Below, piece after piece: positions 7,302 to 15,066 of a stretch of 36,916 nucleotides of DNA. Position numbers and translations under genes: made by a program. Numbering within the stretch: position 1 is the stretch's first letter; each line of letters starts with the position of its first letter. This DNA comes from Candidatus Pacearchaeota archaeon (GTDB lineage: Archaea > Nanobdellota > Nanobdellia > Pacearchaeales > GW2011-AR1): contig JACPXY010000054.1 of the NCBI GenBank assembly GCA_016196285.1, positions 1 through 36,916 on the forward strand, written 5' to 3'. Under the pieces are notes generated by a model, which was given only the letters and a program-made list of their open reading frames with translations, searched no databases and was not told where the DNA came from.

Positions 7302-7714
7302 AACATCCTCCTTAGTAATTCTCCGATTTTTTCCTTATGATCTCCTAGAACTCCCTTGCCTATAGGATAATGTATGCGCGCTTCAATGCCTCCGCGCGGC
7401 GGGTGCAGTCTGAAGAATGGTTTGATGCCAAGCTCCTCAAGAGATTTCTTATCAAGCTGATCTGCAATCTTTTTTGCGTCAAATGGTTTCTTGTTGCTTG
7501 CGCGCCCTCGCTGTTCCAATAATAGAATAGTATCTTCTTTGTTCAGCTTTCCGAATGCTACTGTATTTCTGACATGAGCAAGCAGCTTTCTCGTCTCAGA
7601 AGTATCTTTAATAAGCACTGCTGAGTACTTTCTTCGCAGGCGCATTCGAAAGAGCGCATCCTGCACATCATATGGAATCTTTACTAAGCCTGCAATTCTA
7701 ATTACTAGTATCAT
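7298..7714 (-). CDS. rpl30: Ribosomal protein uL30
   Basis: This is a 138-residue archaeal uL30, which contacts 5S and 23S rRNA. The archaeal/eukaryotic form has a C-terminal extension beyond the bacterial 60-residue core; here this includes FFRLHPPRGGIEARIHYPIG. The core begins ILVIRIAGLVKIPYDVQDAL. It overlaps rps5 by 4 nt at its start and rpl15 by 4 nt at its end, which indicates tight coupling. Confidence 0.94.
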   Translation of the reverse strand: MILVIRIAGLVKIPYDVQDALFRMRLRRKYSAVLIKDTSETRKLLAHVRNTVAFGKLNKEDTILLLEQRGRASNKKPFDAKKIADQLDKKSLEELGIKPFFRLHPPRGGIEARIHYPIGKGVLGDHKEKIGELLRRML

Positions 7715-8496
7715 AAGATCATCCTGCTAGTCTTTTGCAATGCATCAATGCACGCTTTTGCGACATTAAAAGTTGTCCGTGTCTGGCCTTTGGTGACTGC
7801 ATAAACGTCCTGAATGCCTGCAAGCTTGAGAATCTTCTTGCCCTGATCGCCGATTACCAATCCAGTACCTCTTGGAGCAGGTATAAGCTTAATCCTGACT
7901 GACCCGCACTTGCCCTCCACGACAAACGGCACTGTATGCGGCTCCCTGATTGTATCGTTCGGCGATTCGAACCCTCGAGTTATCTTAATAACATTGAGCT
8001 TTGCTTTCCTGACTGCTTTTGCACGAGAAGGCAAAGTTTCCTTTGATCTGCCGTATCCTATTCCGACATGGCCTTTTTTATCGCCGACCACTGCCATGCA
8101 TGAAAAAGTAAGTACATTGCCTTCCATCGTCTTCTTCTGTGTCTGACGCCATGCACGCCGCTTTCCGCCGCCGAATTTTCCCTTTGCCTGGCCAATAGCG
8201 AGCAGGTCGTAGTCTACTGACAACAGTGAGTCAACAATCTCTGGCTCGAGAATCTTCTTGCCTGAGACAAGCAGCTTGTCAATATCTTTTTCTTTTCCTG
8301 CTTTCACTAACCTACCAAGCTCTGTCTTTGGCGCCCAGGAATCAAGTGAGGCGCGCATATCTTCCTTGTCCCGAGAATACGGCCTTGATCTTGCAGGAGC
8401 AAGAATCGCCTCTGGAATAGGCTTGAGCTTTGACAACTCTTCAGGTGTTGCTTCAATCAAGTCTTTAGGATTATTCTTTGTCTCTCGTTCAGCCAT
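7711..8496 (-). CDS. rps5: Ribosomal protein uS5
   Basis: This small-subunit protein shapes the mRNA entry and decoding region. It has 261 residues, about 30 to 50 more than many archaeal homologues, owing to a polar N-terminal region (1-50). The S5 double-stranded RNA-binding-like domain includes NVLTFSCMAVVGDKKGHVGI and GYGRSKETLPSRAKAVRKAK, and the C-terminal domain has LIPAPRGTGLVIGDQGKKIL. It overlaps rpl18 by 8 nt and rpl30 by 4 nt. Confidence 0.95.
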   Translation of the reverse strand: MAERETKNNPKDLIEATPEELSKLKPIPEAILAPARSRPYSRDKEDMRASLDSWAPKTELGRLVKAGKEKDIDKLLVSGKKILEPEIVDSLLSVDYDLLAIGQAKGKFGGGKRRAWRQTQKKTMEGNVLTFSCMAVVGDKKGHVGIGYGRSKETLPSRAKAVRKAKLNVIKITRGFESPNDTIREPHTVPFVVEGKCGSVRIKLIPAPRGTGLVIGDQGKKILKLAGIQDVYAVTKGQTRTTFNVAKACIDALQKTSRMIL

Positions 8497-8974
8497 GGGA
8501 TAGTTTCTGCTTTAACTGTATAGCAAGCGTGCCTCCTTTTCCATTTTTAGATACTTCTTCATCTGTAGGAAGGATTTCCTCACTGTGAGGAATATGCATC
8601 CCTGCATCAAGAGCTCCCTTGAGAAGAGCATATATTCTTGATTTCGCTACGTTTCGGTGCATTCCTACATCTAGGAGTGCCTCCTTAATCTTGCCTTTCA
8701 CTTTTATACCGAGCAAGAACCCAGTTAGATATGCTGCTGCACGGCTCTTAAGGCTTCCGCTTAGCTCAGGCGGCCAGCCCTTTTCCAAAAGCTCTTTTGA
8801 AGTAACGCTTGTAACGATAGTATCCTGAGCTCTTGTGCTGGTAATGACTTGAGCAATTATGTATCGATTAGTCTTCCGTACAACTAGCCTAGGTTTATCT
8901 GCCTTGAGCATTGCCAGGCGTGCACGATAATCAGTGCGTGCTTCCAGTCTTCTTCTTTTTAATGTTCGTCCCAT
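8489..8974 (-). CDS. rpl18: Ribosomal protein uL18
   Basis: uL18 binds 5S rRNA in the central protuberance with uL5. The 161-residue protein has the RRRLEARTDYRARLAML N terminus, the KPRLVVRKTNRYIIAQVI strand pair and the AAYLTGFLLGIKVKGK segment of the archaeal/eukaryotic type. It starts 1 nt after the rpl19e stop. Confidence 0.95.
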   Translation of the reverse strand: MGRTLKRRRLEARTDYRARLAMLKADKPRLVVRKTNRYIIAQVITSTRAQDTIVTSVTSKELLEKGWPPELSGSLKSRAAAYLTGFLLGIKVKGKIKEALLDVGMHRNVAKSRIYALLKGALDAGMHIPHSEEILPTDEEVSKNGKGGTLAIQLKQKLSHG

Positions 8975-8975
8975 A

Positions 8976-9380
8976 TTATTCCGTATGCGTAATGTGCTCC
9001 TTTAAATGTGCTTTGCTTTTGAATGTATGCATGCGAATCTGCTTTCTAAGAGTTACATAGTTCTCTTTAGTAAGCTTATTCTGGTCCAGCAGCTCACGAA
9101 TGAAACGGCGGAGTTTTCTGGTCAGAATAACGTATGCGCGCTTGCCTTTTCGTGCTGGCTTTCTGATGCTGCCTGCACGGCGCCGATTCTTTCTTCTAAC
9201 AACTGTGCGTCTGCCATTGATCTCACGAAGAGTAATGGCTCCGGCTGTTACTAGATCCCTAATATCCTGCTTAGTGATTGCTTCTTTTATCTCATTTAAC
9301 CGCTGTGTGTTAAAGACAATTCTCTCCTTGCCGACAGAAAGAGTGCGTGCTGCAAGATTCTTCTTTTTATCAAGCTTCAT
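8976..9380 (-). CDS. rpl19e: Ribosomal protein eL19
   Basis: This large-subunit protein is restricted to archaea and eukaryotes. Its 134 residues start KLDKKKNLAARTLSVGKERI, contain the GAITLREINGRRTVVRRKNR stretch and end with the basic helical region LRRFIRELLDQNKLTKENYV. The C-terminal tail is short and matches the archaeal form. It overlaps rpl32e by 4 nt. Confidence 0.95.
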   Translation of the reverse strand: MKLDKKKNLAARTLSVGKERIVFNTQRLNEIKEAITKQDIRDLVTAGAITLREINGRRTVVRRKNRRRAGSIRKPARKGKRAYVILTRKLRRFIRELLDQNKLTKENYVTLRKQIRMHTFKSKAHLKEHITHTE

Positions 9381-9721
9381 GCAGTTCCTCCGAGATTTGC
9401 TATTTTAATCTTGAGTTCGGCGGCACGCTTCAATACTTCAAGTTTTTTCCGTGCGCCGATACGCGCCATGATTGCGATAGCTCCTTTCTGCAGCTGCTCT
9501 AACTCGCGAATATTGTGCACTAGCTTAGGCTTCAATCCTTGAATCAAGCCTACCTCTTTTCGAGGTGTGCCGAAACCGATACCTGGAAGACGCGGATAAC
9601 CAAAACGCTTTCGTCTAATCTTGCTATGCCTTCCGCGCGGCGCCCGCCATTTCTGCAGTTTACGCCTGTTCTTACCAAGCCGTGAGTGCCTTGCTGTATC
9701 AGAACGGAGAAAACGCACCAT
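9377..9721 (-). CDS. rpl32e: Ribosomal protein eL32
   Basis: This is a 114-residue eL32. The family core is clear: RLGKNRRKLQKWRAPRGRHS, then RKRFGYPRLPGIGFGTPRKE at about 38-57 and the conserved VHNIRELEQL. It lacks the long N-terminal domain found in some euryarchaeal homologues. Its ATG overlaps the rpl6 stop by 1 nt. Confidence 0.94.
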   Translation of the reverse strand: MVRFLRSDTARHSRLGKNRRKLQKWRAPRGRHSKIRRKRFGYPRLPGIGFGTPRKEVGLIQGLKPKLVHNIRELEQLQKGAIAIMARIGARKKLEVLKRAAELKIKIANLGGTA

Positions 9722-10263
9722 CAGACAGTCCTCCCGGGACGCTCAATAAGATAAATTCCGTCCTGGAATATACGGCGGTCTCTATTCCTAATCTTAGTTG
9801 CCTTCTCAATATTTGCAGCTGTCTGGCCTGCTGCTTCCTTGTTATACGATGAAAGCGTGATTTTCTGCCCTTTAATTTCTGCTTTCACTGTAGGAAGAAT
9901 CTTTGCTTTGCGCGGTGTCTTCTCACCTAGGAAATTGTTTATGACTAGTGTGTCTTTGTCTACTTTAAGAGTCATTGGGAAATGAACATTGCATGCCTCA
10001 AGCGTGTAGATAAATTCTGTTTTAAGACCATGAAACATATTAGCGAGATGAGCACCGTAGCTCTTTATAACTTTCAAATCTTTCTTGCTGCCACGTTTTG
10101 AGGCAAAGATTATCTCATCTCCTGAGAGTTCAACTGTTATTCCTGGAAAAACGACTGAACGTGAAATTGAGTTCCCATCTTTAGTGCATGAAAGAACACC
10201 TCCTGAGAGAGTACATGAGACTCCTGAAGGGATCTTAATCTTCTCTAAAAGCTTTTTTTTCAT
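9721..10263 (-). CDS. rpl6: Ribosomal protein uL6
   Basis: This 180-residue protein has the duplicated L6 fold. It sits near the sarcin-ricin loop, where translation factors dock. The N-terminal repeat includes KIPSGVSCTLSGGVLSCTKD, and the C-terminal repeat has ATKIRNRDRRIFQDGIYLIE, the usual archaeal ending. It starts directly at the end of rps8. Confidence 0.94.
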   Translation of the reverse strand: MKKKLLEKIKIPSGVSCTLSGGVLSCTKDGNSISRSVVFPGITVELSGDEIIFASKRGSKKDLKVIKSYGAHLANMFHGLKTEFIYTLEACNVHFPMTLKVDKDTLVINNFLGEKTPRKAKILPTVKAEIKGQKITLSSYNKEAAGQTAANIEKATKIRNRDRRIFQDGIYLIERPGRTV

Positions 10264-10637
10264 TAGTAGAAATACGCCATAAGGCTTCCTCCTTTCTTCT
10301 TTTCCTGAGCAGTCTGATGCGTCATTAGACCATTCGAAGTTGAAACAATTATTATCCCGAGATCTCGCGCAGGAAGATAGCGCTTTGCATACTTCTCATA
10401 TTCCTCATACGTTACCATGAAGCGCGGCTTAATCGCATTGCACCCATTTAGCTTCCCGAAGTGAATCGTCAGAAGTCCATTCTCAAGTGCATAGCTTGCC
10501 ACATACCCTTTGAGCTTTGCGAGCGCGAGAACTGAGGACAAAAGCTTTGAGTGGTGCTTGAGCATCACGCTAGTCTTCCCTGCCCTTTTGGCATTCATCA
10601 TCTGGTTCAACGCATCTGCGACAATATCTTGTGACAT
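10263..10637 (-). CDS. rps8: Ribosomal protein uS8
   Basis: uS8 binds the central domain of 16S rRNA. I set the start at 10637, giving 124 residues beginning MSQDIVADALNQMMNAKRAG. The open frame runs back to 10673, but that would overlap rps14, and family members begin with this VADALN-type helix. The C-terminal RNA-binding part has DLGIIIVSTSNGLMTHQTA, then GGSLMAYFY. One base separates it from the rps14 stop. Confidence 0.94.
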   Translation of the reverse strand: MSQDIVADALNQMMNAKRAGKTSVMLKHHSKLLSSVLALAKLKGYVASYALENGLLTIHFGKLNGCNAIKPRFMVTYEEYEKYAKRYLPARDLGIIIVSTSNGLMTHQTAQEKKKGGSLMAYFY

Positions 10638-10638
10638 G

Positions 10639-10869
10639 TTAGTTGTATTTATGGAATCCGATTTCCTCCGCAATCTCCCTGAAACAATGCCGGCATAAGT
10701 TTAAATTATACTGACTGAGATGTGCGCCAAAGCGCCCGCAGCGCTCGCACTTCTTTGAAGCAATGCCTGTCTTACGCTCCTTGGGCTTGCAATTTCTGAT
10801 GAATTTCTGCATAACTGCTGGCTTGGTGCGCAGTTGCTTCAGAATCTTGCTCCAATCACTTGCAGTCAT
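10639..10869 (-). CDS. rps14: Ribosomal protein uS14, zinc-binding, with N-terminal extension
   Basis: This small-subunit head protein has an intact zinc ribbon: KKCERCGRFGAHLSQYNLNL followed by CRHCFREIAEEIGFHKY, with Cys pairs at about residues 41/44 and 59/62. Archaeal uS14 is usually 50 to 56 residues; this one has 76 because about 25 residues (TASDWSKILKQLRTKPAV and onward) precede the core. The first ATG overlaps the rpl5 stop by 4 nt, which supports the long form; a second ATG occurs at 10812. Confidence 0.92.
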   Translation of the reverse strand: MTASDWSKILKQLRTKPAVMQKFIRNCKPKERKTGIASKKCERCGRFGAHLSQYNLNLCRHCFREIAEEIGFHKYN

Positions 10870-11372
10870 TCTATCTTTGTCTTAAAGACATCCTCCATGA
10901 ATTTGATAATCTCTTCCTGAGTTGCATGCTGCCGATGAGGTACATGGCCTGACTTTATCTTTTTACGCTGTATTCTGAGACCTTTTCTGGCAAAGACGAC
11001 ACTCACATTAAAACCGCGAATGCCTATATCTCGCTGATACTCTATACCTGGAATTTCGATGTACTCTTCAATGCCGAACGAGAAGTGAGTATCTGCAATC
11101 TGCTTTCTCTTGAGTTGGTTGTCGATAGCACCGAGGAGCCTCTTGAGCATTTCTATTCCTGATTTTCCTCTCAGTGTGACTCGTGTCCCTACCTCTAAGC
11201 CTGGCCTGACGCCGAAGTCTGGAATACGTTTTCTAGAAGCAATAATCTGCGCCTTGCGCTTGGTAAGAATCTCCAGGAGTTTTCTTTCCTTCTGCAAACT
11301 GTCTGCAGTTGCGCCACCACTCAGCACTACTTTCTCAATCTTAATTGCCTGCATAGGATTTTCTAAGTTCAT
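10866..11372 (-). CDS. rpl5: Ribosomal protein uL5
   Basis: uL5 binds 5S rRNA and contacts the P-site tRNA. It is 168 residues, normal for archaea. Family segments are IEKVVLSGGATADSLQKERK near the N terminus, FGVRPGLEVGTRVTLRGKSG in the middle and EYQRDIGIRGFNVSVVFARK toward the C terminus. It overlaps rps4e by 4 nt and rps14 by 4 nt. Confidence 0.95.
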   Translation of the reverse strand: MNLENPMQAIKIEKVVLSGGATADSLQKERKLLEILTKRKAQIIASRKRIPDFGVRPGLEVGTRVTLRGKSGIEMLKRLLGAIDNQLKRKQIADTHFSFGIEEYIEIPGIEYQRDIGIRGFNVSVVFARKGLRIQRKKIKSGHVPHRQHATQEEIIKFMEDVFKTKIE

Positions 11373-11989
11373 ATGACTACTACATTGTCTCTTGGCAACG
11401 CAACGACCTCCTTTCCAAAAGTAATCTTGATCTCTGTTCCCTCATGTGAACTTATGGTTCCATCCCTGCCGATATATGATCCTTTGATGATGAATGCCTT
11501 CGCTCCTTTCTCAAAAAGTTTGTGCTTGAGCACTTTGCCTGAAACGTCAAGATATACTGAATCTCCGATAGCAAGTGGAGACGAAGAGATGAGATTCGTG
11601 CCGTCGTGTAAATGGTACTGTGTTACTGCTTTCCTTCCTAATGTTTTGCCGACTACCTTGCAGAGACGCCCTTCTTTCGTGTTTGCTTCCTTGAATATGA
11701 ACTTGCCTGTCTGGAGCAATGTCAGAACATAGGTCTTTCCTGCACTAAATAGATTGAACAGTTTGATGCTCTCACGAAAATCCTTGACATGTTTACCATT
11801 GATGCTGACTGCTTTCTGCCTGATAAGTTCTTTTACCTCTCGTGCAGTACGTGCAAGCTGCAGCATATCCCTCAAGGCAATGAGAGTTGGTACAGCATTC
11901 AAGCGGTGGCTTGAAGCTCTGACTATGTATTTCGTCCCTTTCCTTGGGAGTGGCAATCGTTTTGTTATTTCTTGTCGTGTTTGATGCAT
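11369..11989 (-). CDS. rps4e: Ribosomal protein eS4
   Basis: eS4 is an archaeal/eukaryotic small-subunit protein with an S4-type RNA-binding domain and a KOW domain. In this 206-residue protein the S4 domain includes AREVKELIRQKAVSINGKHV and the central domain ends in QYHLHDGTNLIS. A C-terminal KOW-like part covers KAFIIKGSYIGRDGTISSHE. It is shorter than typical archaeal homologues (about 230 to 245). It lies 2 nt after rpl24. Confidence 0.94.
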   Translation of the reverse strand: MHQTRQEITKRLPLPRKGTKYIVRASSHRLNAVPTLIALRDMLQLARTAREVKELIRQKAVSINGKHVKDFRESIKLFNLFSAGKTYVLTLLQTGKFIFKEANTKEGRLCKVVGKTLGRKAVTQYHLHDGTNLISSSPLAIGDSVYLDVSGKVLKHKLFEKGAKAFIIKGSYIGRDGTISSHEGTEIKITFGKEVVALPRDNVVVI

Positions 11990-11991
11990 GA

Positions 11992-12411
11992 TTATGATTT
12001 TTGTTTAGGTGAAGAAATCTTTTTTGCTGGCGCTGTTCGCTGAAGAGCAGCAAGGCGCTCCTTGTCATCCTGATGAAGAGATTGAATGAGCAGTGCACGT
12101 GGATTAAAAGGAATGGATACTTTTGAACCATCGCGTTTCGAGCGCTGTATTCCTTCCAGGAAGACTGTTCCTTTCTTCAGATTAACAGAAGTGATCTTGG
12201 CACGCTTCTTCTTGAAGCTGCCGCGCATGACAAGCACCTCATCCCCTACCCTGAGAGGAAGACTTCTCTTGCCATACTTAGCACGTAAATCCTTAGGCAA
12301 GTGTGCACTTAAAAACTTATGCTTTACATGCAAGGGCGCGGCGTAACGGAACTTGCGCTGCTTTCTTTTCTGTATACTCGAGATCCACGAGGGTGAAAAT
12401 TGTGATTTCAT
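11992..12411 (-). CDS. rpl24: Ribosomal protein uL24
   Basis: uL24 initiates large-subunit assembly and sits at the tunnel exit. The 139-residue protein shows the archaeal N terminus (KQRKFRYAAPLHVKHKFLSA) and a KOW motif (LRVGDEVLVMRGSFKKKRAK, about 53-72), then a basic C-terminal tail. Its start overlaps the stop of the upstream orphan ORF by 4 nt. In most archaea rpl14 directly precedes it. Confidence 0.94.
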   Translation of the reverse strand: MKSQFSPSWISSIQKRKQRKFRYAAPLHVKHKFLSAHLPKDLRAKYGKRSLPLRVGDEVLVMRGSFKKKRAKITSVNLKKGTVFLEGIQRSKRDGSKVSIPFNPRALLIQSLHQDDKERLAALQRTAPAKKISSPKQKS

Positions 12412-12659
12412 GCTGTGAATGACCTGCCTCTGAGATTCTTTGGTAACATTGAAACATTGATTCCAGCCTTTAATGCATCATCCCTGGAGAGATTATATCT
12501 TCTTTCTTGCTCTTCCCTAACTTCTGAAGGAGAAAATCGAGATAAAGATAGTATATCTTTTACTGAGGTATGCATGGCTTTGAGTGCATCAAGACCCTTT
12601 GTATTATCTCTTGCATCGTGCATCGCTGTATCAAAAGCATTTAGTATATTATACTTCAT
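12408..12659 (-). CDS. Orphan ORF A between rpl14 and rpl24
   Basis: I do not recognise this 83-residue protein. It is polar and probably helical, with no membrane segment; it includes FDTAMHDARDNTKGLDALKA and SREDDALKAG-like charged helices (REEQERRYNLSRDDALKAG). It overlaps both neighbours by 4 nt (ATGA junctions at 12656-12659 and 12408-12411), so it is inserted exactly between rpl14 and rpl24 and would be translated by coupling. Its coding DNA is more A/T-rich than the flanking ribosomal genes, which suggests recent acquisition. Function unknown. Confidence 0.6.
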   Translation of the reverse strand: MKYNILNAFDTAMHDARDNTKGLDALKAMHTSVKDILSLSRFSPSEVREEQERRYNLSRDDALKAGINVSMLPKNLRGRSFTA

Positions 12660-13057
12660 AGCACGTATTGCGCGAGCTTCGCGACCTCCTTCCAGCGTTC
12701 AAATATCTCTCTGGCAACCGGCCCCTTAATCTGTGTGCCTTTCGGGTTTCCTTTTTCATCCTTCAATAAGGCGACTGCATTGTCCTCGAAGCAGACATGC
12801 TCTCCAGTATTTCTCCGATACGGCATGCGCTGGCGGATGATGACTGCATCGAATACCTGGCCTTTCATGTCGGGCTTGCCTGCTCTGACAGAAACTTTAA
12901 CCCAGTCACCGACTTTTGCAAACTGCTGTCTTCCTTTTCTTGACTTACCGTGAACCACTCCTGTAATTCTGACAATTCTCGCTCCTGAATTGTCTGCTGC
13001 AAGAAGATTGCTTCCTATATTCAGTCCGCGTGTTACTCGGGCAGTTACTGCTTTCAT
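12656..13057 (-). CDS. rpl14: Ribosomal protein uL14
   Basis: uL14 sits at the subunit interface and contacts 16S rRNA. With the start at 13057 it has 133 residues, the usual archaeal length, beginning MKAVTARVTRGLNIGSNLLA and containing VGDWVKVSVRAGKPDMKGQV and QRMPYRRNTGEHVCFEDNAV. The frame stays open back to 13171, but a strong AGGAGG lies 9 nt before the ATG at 13057, and the upstream residues are not part of the family. The stop overlaps orphan ORF A. Confidence 0.95.
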   Translation of the reverse strand: MKAVTARVTRGLNIGSNLLAADNSGARIVRITGVVHGKSRKGRQQFAKVGDWVKVSVRAGKPDMKGQVFDAVIIRQRMPYRRNTGEHVCFEDNAVALLKDEKGNPKGTQIKGPVAREIFERWKEVAKLAQYVL

Positions 13058-13065
13058 AGTAAGAA

Positions 13066-13071
13066 CCTCCT
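13066..13071 (-). promoter_or_regulatory. Shine-Dalgarno site deciding the rpl14 start
   Basis: AGGAGG on the minus strand, 8 to 9 nt before the ATG at 13057. It supports the short 133-residue L14 over the longer open frame. Confidence 0.7.
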
Positions 13072-13139
13072 GCGGTTTCTTACCATCTCCAGCAACCGAA
13101 CCTGCGTACTTCTTACCATCTCCGGCAGCCCTGTGATTC
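13070..13139 (-). other. Repeat-containing spacer before rpl14, possible displaced S17 tail
   Basis: This spacer is open in the rpl14 frame and encodes two AGDGKK-type units. The 14-nt sequence TTCTTACCATCTCC occurs at 13077-13090 and 13110-13123 (plus strand), 33 nt apart. The same DNA pattern resembles the 3' end of rps17 (13546-13570, encoding NGDKKPEEK). It looks like an old S17 tail pushed downstream when orphan ORF B arrived. Confidence 0.4.
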
Positions 13140-13538
13140 TCATGTTGATGCCCTCCGACCATTAAACCCACCCCAACTTTGAAACCTTGCTAATCTTTCT
13201 GCAAAATTTAGCCGTTGAGGTTTTTGTGTTAATGTAATCACTACCAATCTTCGCGATAATTCTTTTTGCTTAGACTCATAAGCAAAACTATTTTCTGCCA
13301 CTAACTTATCAAAAATTCTACTTAGATATTTGTTAGCGCCTTTGCCTTCCTCAGATTCCCTCTCGTCAATTTCAGACAGAAAATCCTGGAAGGCATTATA
13401 CTTTCTAAAAAGTACAGAATTAGTTCCGTATGGAGTTAAATTATAGCTCCTTTGCGATAATATCTTTCTGTATTGCAAGCTTTCAGCTAATCCTTCTCTT
13501 AATAATCTTCTTAGGGTTTGATAAATTTCTCTGTTCAT
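13140..13538 (-). CDS. Orphan ORF B between rps17 and rpl14
   Basis: I do not recognise this 132-residue protein. It is charged and mostly helical (REIYQTLRRLLREGLAESLQ at the start, then KYNAFQDFLSEIDERESEEG), without Cys or membrane segments. A GGAGGAG ribosome site lies inside the end of rps17, 7 nt before its ATG, and the ATG overlaps the rps17 stop by 4 nt. Its coding DNA is clearly more A/T-rich than the ribosomal genes around it. rps17 and rpl14 are normally adjacent in archaea, so it is an insertion. Function unknown. Confidence 0.6.
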   Translation of the reverse strand: MNREIYQTLRRLLREGLAESLQYRKILSQRSYNLTPYGTNSVLFRKYNAFQDFLSEIDERESEEGKGANKYLSRIFDKLVAENSFAYESKQKELSRRLVVITLTQKPQRLNFAERLARFQSWGGFNGRRAST

Positions 13539-13873
13539 TTCTTCTCCTCCGGCTTCTTATCGCCATTCTCTGCTAAGCGCACCTTCTCTATGACTACATG
13601 ATGAATGATCTTGCTGAGCGGTCTGGATTCCTGAACGCGCACATAATCTCCTACTTCAACCTGTATGCCTTTAGGAAGGCGCGCATGCAAACGCGTCTTC
13701 TTCTTATAGAATCTTTCATATTTGGGGACATACGCTGTTCTTTCAAATTCTATGACTACGCGTGTTGTGAACTTTTTTGTAACTGTACCTTCAAAGGTTC
13801 TCCCTCTGGTTGGCACTGAGCTCTGCTGCATTTGTGCTTGTTCTTTCTTCTTGGCTTTCTTTTGTGTTTTCAT
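13535..13873 (-). CDS. rps17: Ribosomal protein uS17
   Basis: uS17 is an OB-fold protein that binds 16S rRNA helix 11. I use the ATG at 13873 (112 residues, MKTQKKAKKKEQAQMQQ start), 4 nt after the aIF1 stop; the open frame runs back to 13903, inside the preceding gene. The OB core includes GRTFEGTVTKKFTTRVVIEF and KGIQVEVGDYVRVQESRPLS. The last residues (NGDKKPEEKK) resemble a repeat seen downstream at 13070-13139. The usual archaeal neighbour rpp29 is missing upstream. Confidence 0.93.
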   Translation of the reverse strand: MKTQKKAKKKEQAQMQQSSVPTRGRTFEGTVTKKFTTRVVIEFERTAYVPKYERFYKKKTRLHARLPKGIQVEVGDYVRVQESRPLSKIIHHVVIEKVRLAENGDKKPEEKK

Positions 13874-13877
13874 AGTA

Positions 13878-14180
13878 TTAATCGAATATTGATTCCTCTG
13901 CAAACCCTAGCTTGACCAGGATAGGCTTAACCTGCTTCTTGTGATTTCCTTGAAGCTCGATCACGCCGTCCTTAACTGTCCCGCCGCACGCAAGCTTCTC
14001 TTTGAGGCTCTTTGCAGTTGCCTTGATGTCGACAGTCTTATCGAAGCCTGAGACAAGAGTAATAATCTTGCCGTATCTTCGTGCAACTGTTGACACAGTA
14101 ATCTTCTGATCGCTCTTCGCAATCTCTTCGAAGACGCCGCTATTAGTTGGTAGGCCGAAACGTGGGTCGTTCTCAGTCAT
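13878..14180 (-). CDS. sui1: Translation initiation factor aIF1 (SUI1/eIF1 family)
   Basis: This factor binds the small subunit P site and monitors start codon choice. The 100-residue protein has the SUI1 fold signature: VARRYGKIITLVSGFDKTVD, then KEKLACGGTVKDGVIELQGN and KQVKPILVKLGFAEESI. The start abuts the rpl29 stop. Placement in the superoperon between rpl29 and rps17 is found in other archaea, commonly with the RNase P protein gene rpp29 next to it; rpp29 is not here. Confidence 0.93.
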   Translation of the reverse strand: MTENDPRFGLPTNSGVFEEIAKSDQKITVSTVARRYGKIITLVSGFDKTVDIKATAKSLKEKLACGGTVKDGVIELQGNHKKQVKPILVKLGFAEESIFD

Positions 14181-14389
14181 CAGTTCTTCTTCGCCACCTC
14201 CTGTGCGATTTTATTGAGCCTGTGGATTGTATGAATGCGTGCAAGCGCCCTTTTAATCTCTTTGGTCTTTGCATTCGTCTTATGTGCAGTAACCTGTGCC
14301 TTAATCAGTTCAAGCTGCAGCTCCTTGCGCTTTGATTCACGTTCCTGTGCATTCATCTTTGCAATCTCCTTGGCGCGAAGAAGTGCCAT
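14180..14389 (-). CDS. rpl29: Ribosomal protein uL29
   Basis: uL29 is a two-helix protein near the peptide tunnel exit that forms part of the SRP docking site. It has 69 residues: MALLRAKEIAKMNAQERESK, then helices ending in IKRALARIHTIHRLNKIAQE, where the family motif is roughly R-RI-T. It overlaps rps3 by 1 nt. Confidence 0.93.
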   Translation of the reverse strand: MALLRAKEIAKMNAQERESKRKELQLELIKAQVTAHKTNAKTKEIKRALARIHTIHRLNKIAQEVAKKN

Positions 14390-15066
14390 TATACTGCACC
14401 TCTCTTACGTTTCTTCTTTGTAGGCTTAGAAATCTCAACAGGAGCTTCTGGAGTTTTAAGCTTTGCAAGAAATGCCTGGTCTATGACAATACGATCGTGA
14501 ATTGGAGCATTAGGCGGCAAGATACTAACCTTGATTCCTGATACGCCTGCAATGTTTACTGCCTGAGCCATCGCGCGATCAACTACTTTTGCAGGATGAC
14601 CTGTCTTTTTCAGATACCCTTGTGCGAATCTCCATGACTTTGCGCGCTCGCTTGGCAAGCGACCTGCAAGAACTATCTCTGCACCGAGCGCGCCTGCACG
14701 CATTATCTCCTGGAGCATCTTATAAGCTACTACTTTAAACTTAAGCGAGCCCTGCCGTTCAAGAGAGAGTGCAATCTCGTCAGCAACAAGCTGTGCATCG
14801 AGGCGCGGATCAAGAATCTCTTGAATCTCTATATGCGGATTATCGAGCTTAAAGCGCTTTTTTAAGACGCGAGTAAGCTCTTCTATCTTCTCGCCTTTCC
14901 TGCCGATAACCATTCCAGGTCTGCTTGTTGCAATGACAATCTTCTCGCCGATTGGCGTATACTCCACTGATACTGAAGAGATGCGCCCTTTGCCCAGCTC
15001 ATGCTTAACATACTCCTTCACGCCCAGCTCTTCCTTCTTGAAATTGACAAATCTTTTCTCTTCCAT
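14389..15066 (-). CDS. rps3: Ribosomal protein uS3
   Basis: uS3 forms part of the mRNA entry channel. The 225 residues include a type II KH domain with PGMVIGRKGEKIEELTRVLK at about 49-68 and the C-terminal S3 domain with AGRLPSERAKSWRFAQGYLK and VSGIKVSILPPNAPIHDRI. The C terminus is basic and short. Its ATG overlaps the rpl22 stop by 1 nt. Confidence 0.95.
   Translation of the reverse strand: MEEKRFVNFKKEELGVKEYVKHELGKGRISSVSVEYTPIGEKIVIATSRPGMVIGRKGEKIEELTRVLKKRFKLDNPHIEIQEILDPRLDAQLVADEIALSLERQGSLKFKVVAYKMLQEIMRAGALGAEIVLAGRLPSERAKSWRFAQGYLKKTGHPAKVVDRAMAQAVNIAGVSGIKVSILPPNAPIHDRIVIDQAFLAKLKTPEAPVEISKPTKKKRKRGAV

Noticed and set aside
12656-13171. Longer L14 with a 38-residue N-terminal extension
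   Set aside because: Strong AGGAGG at the proper distance and family length support the start at 13057.
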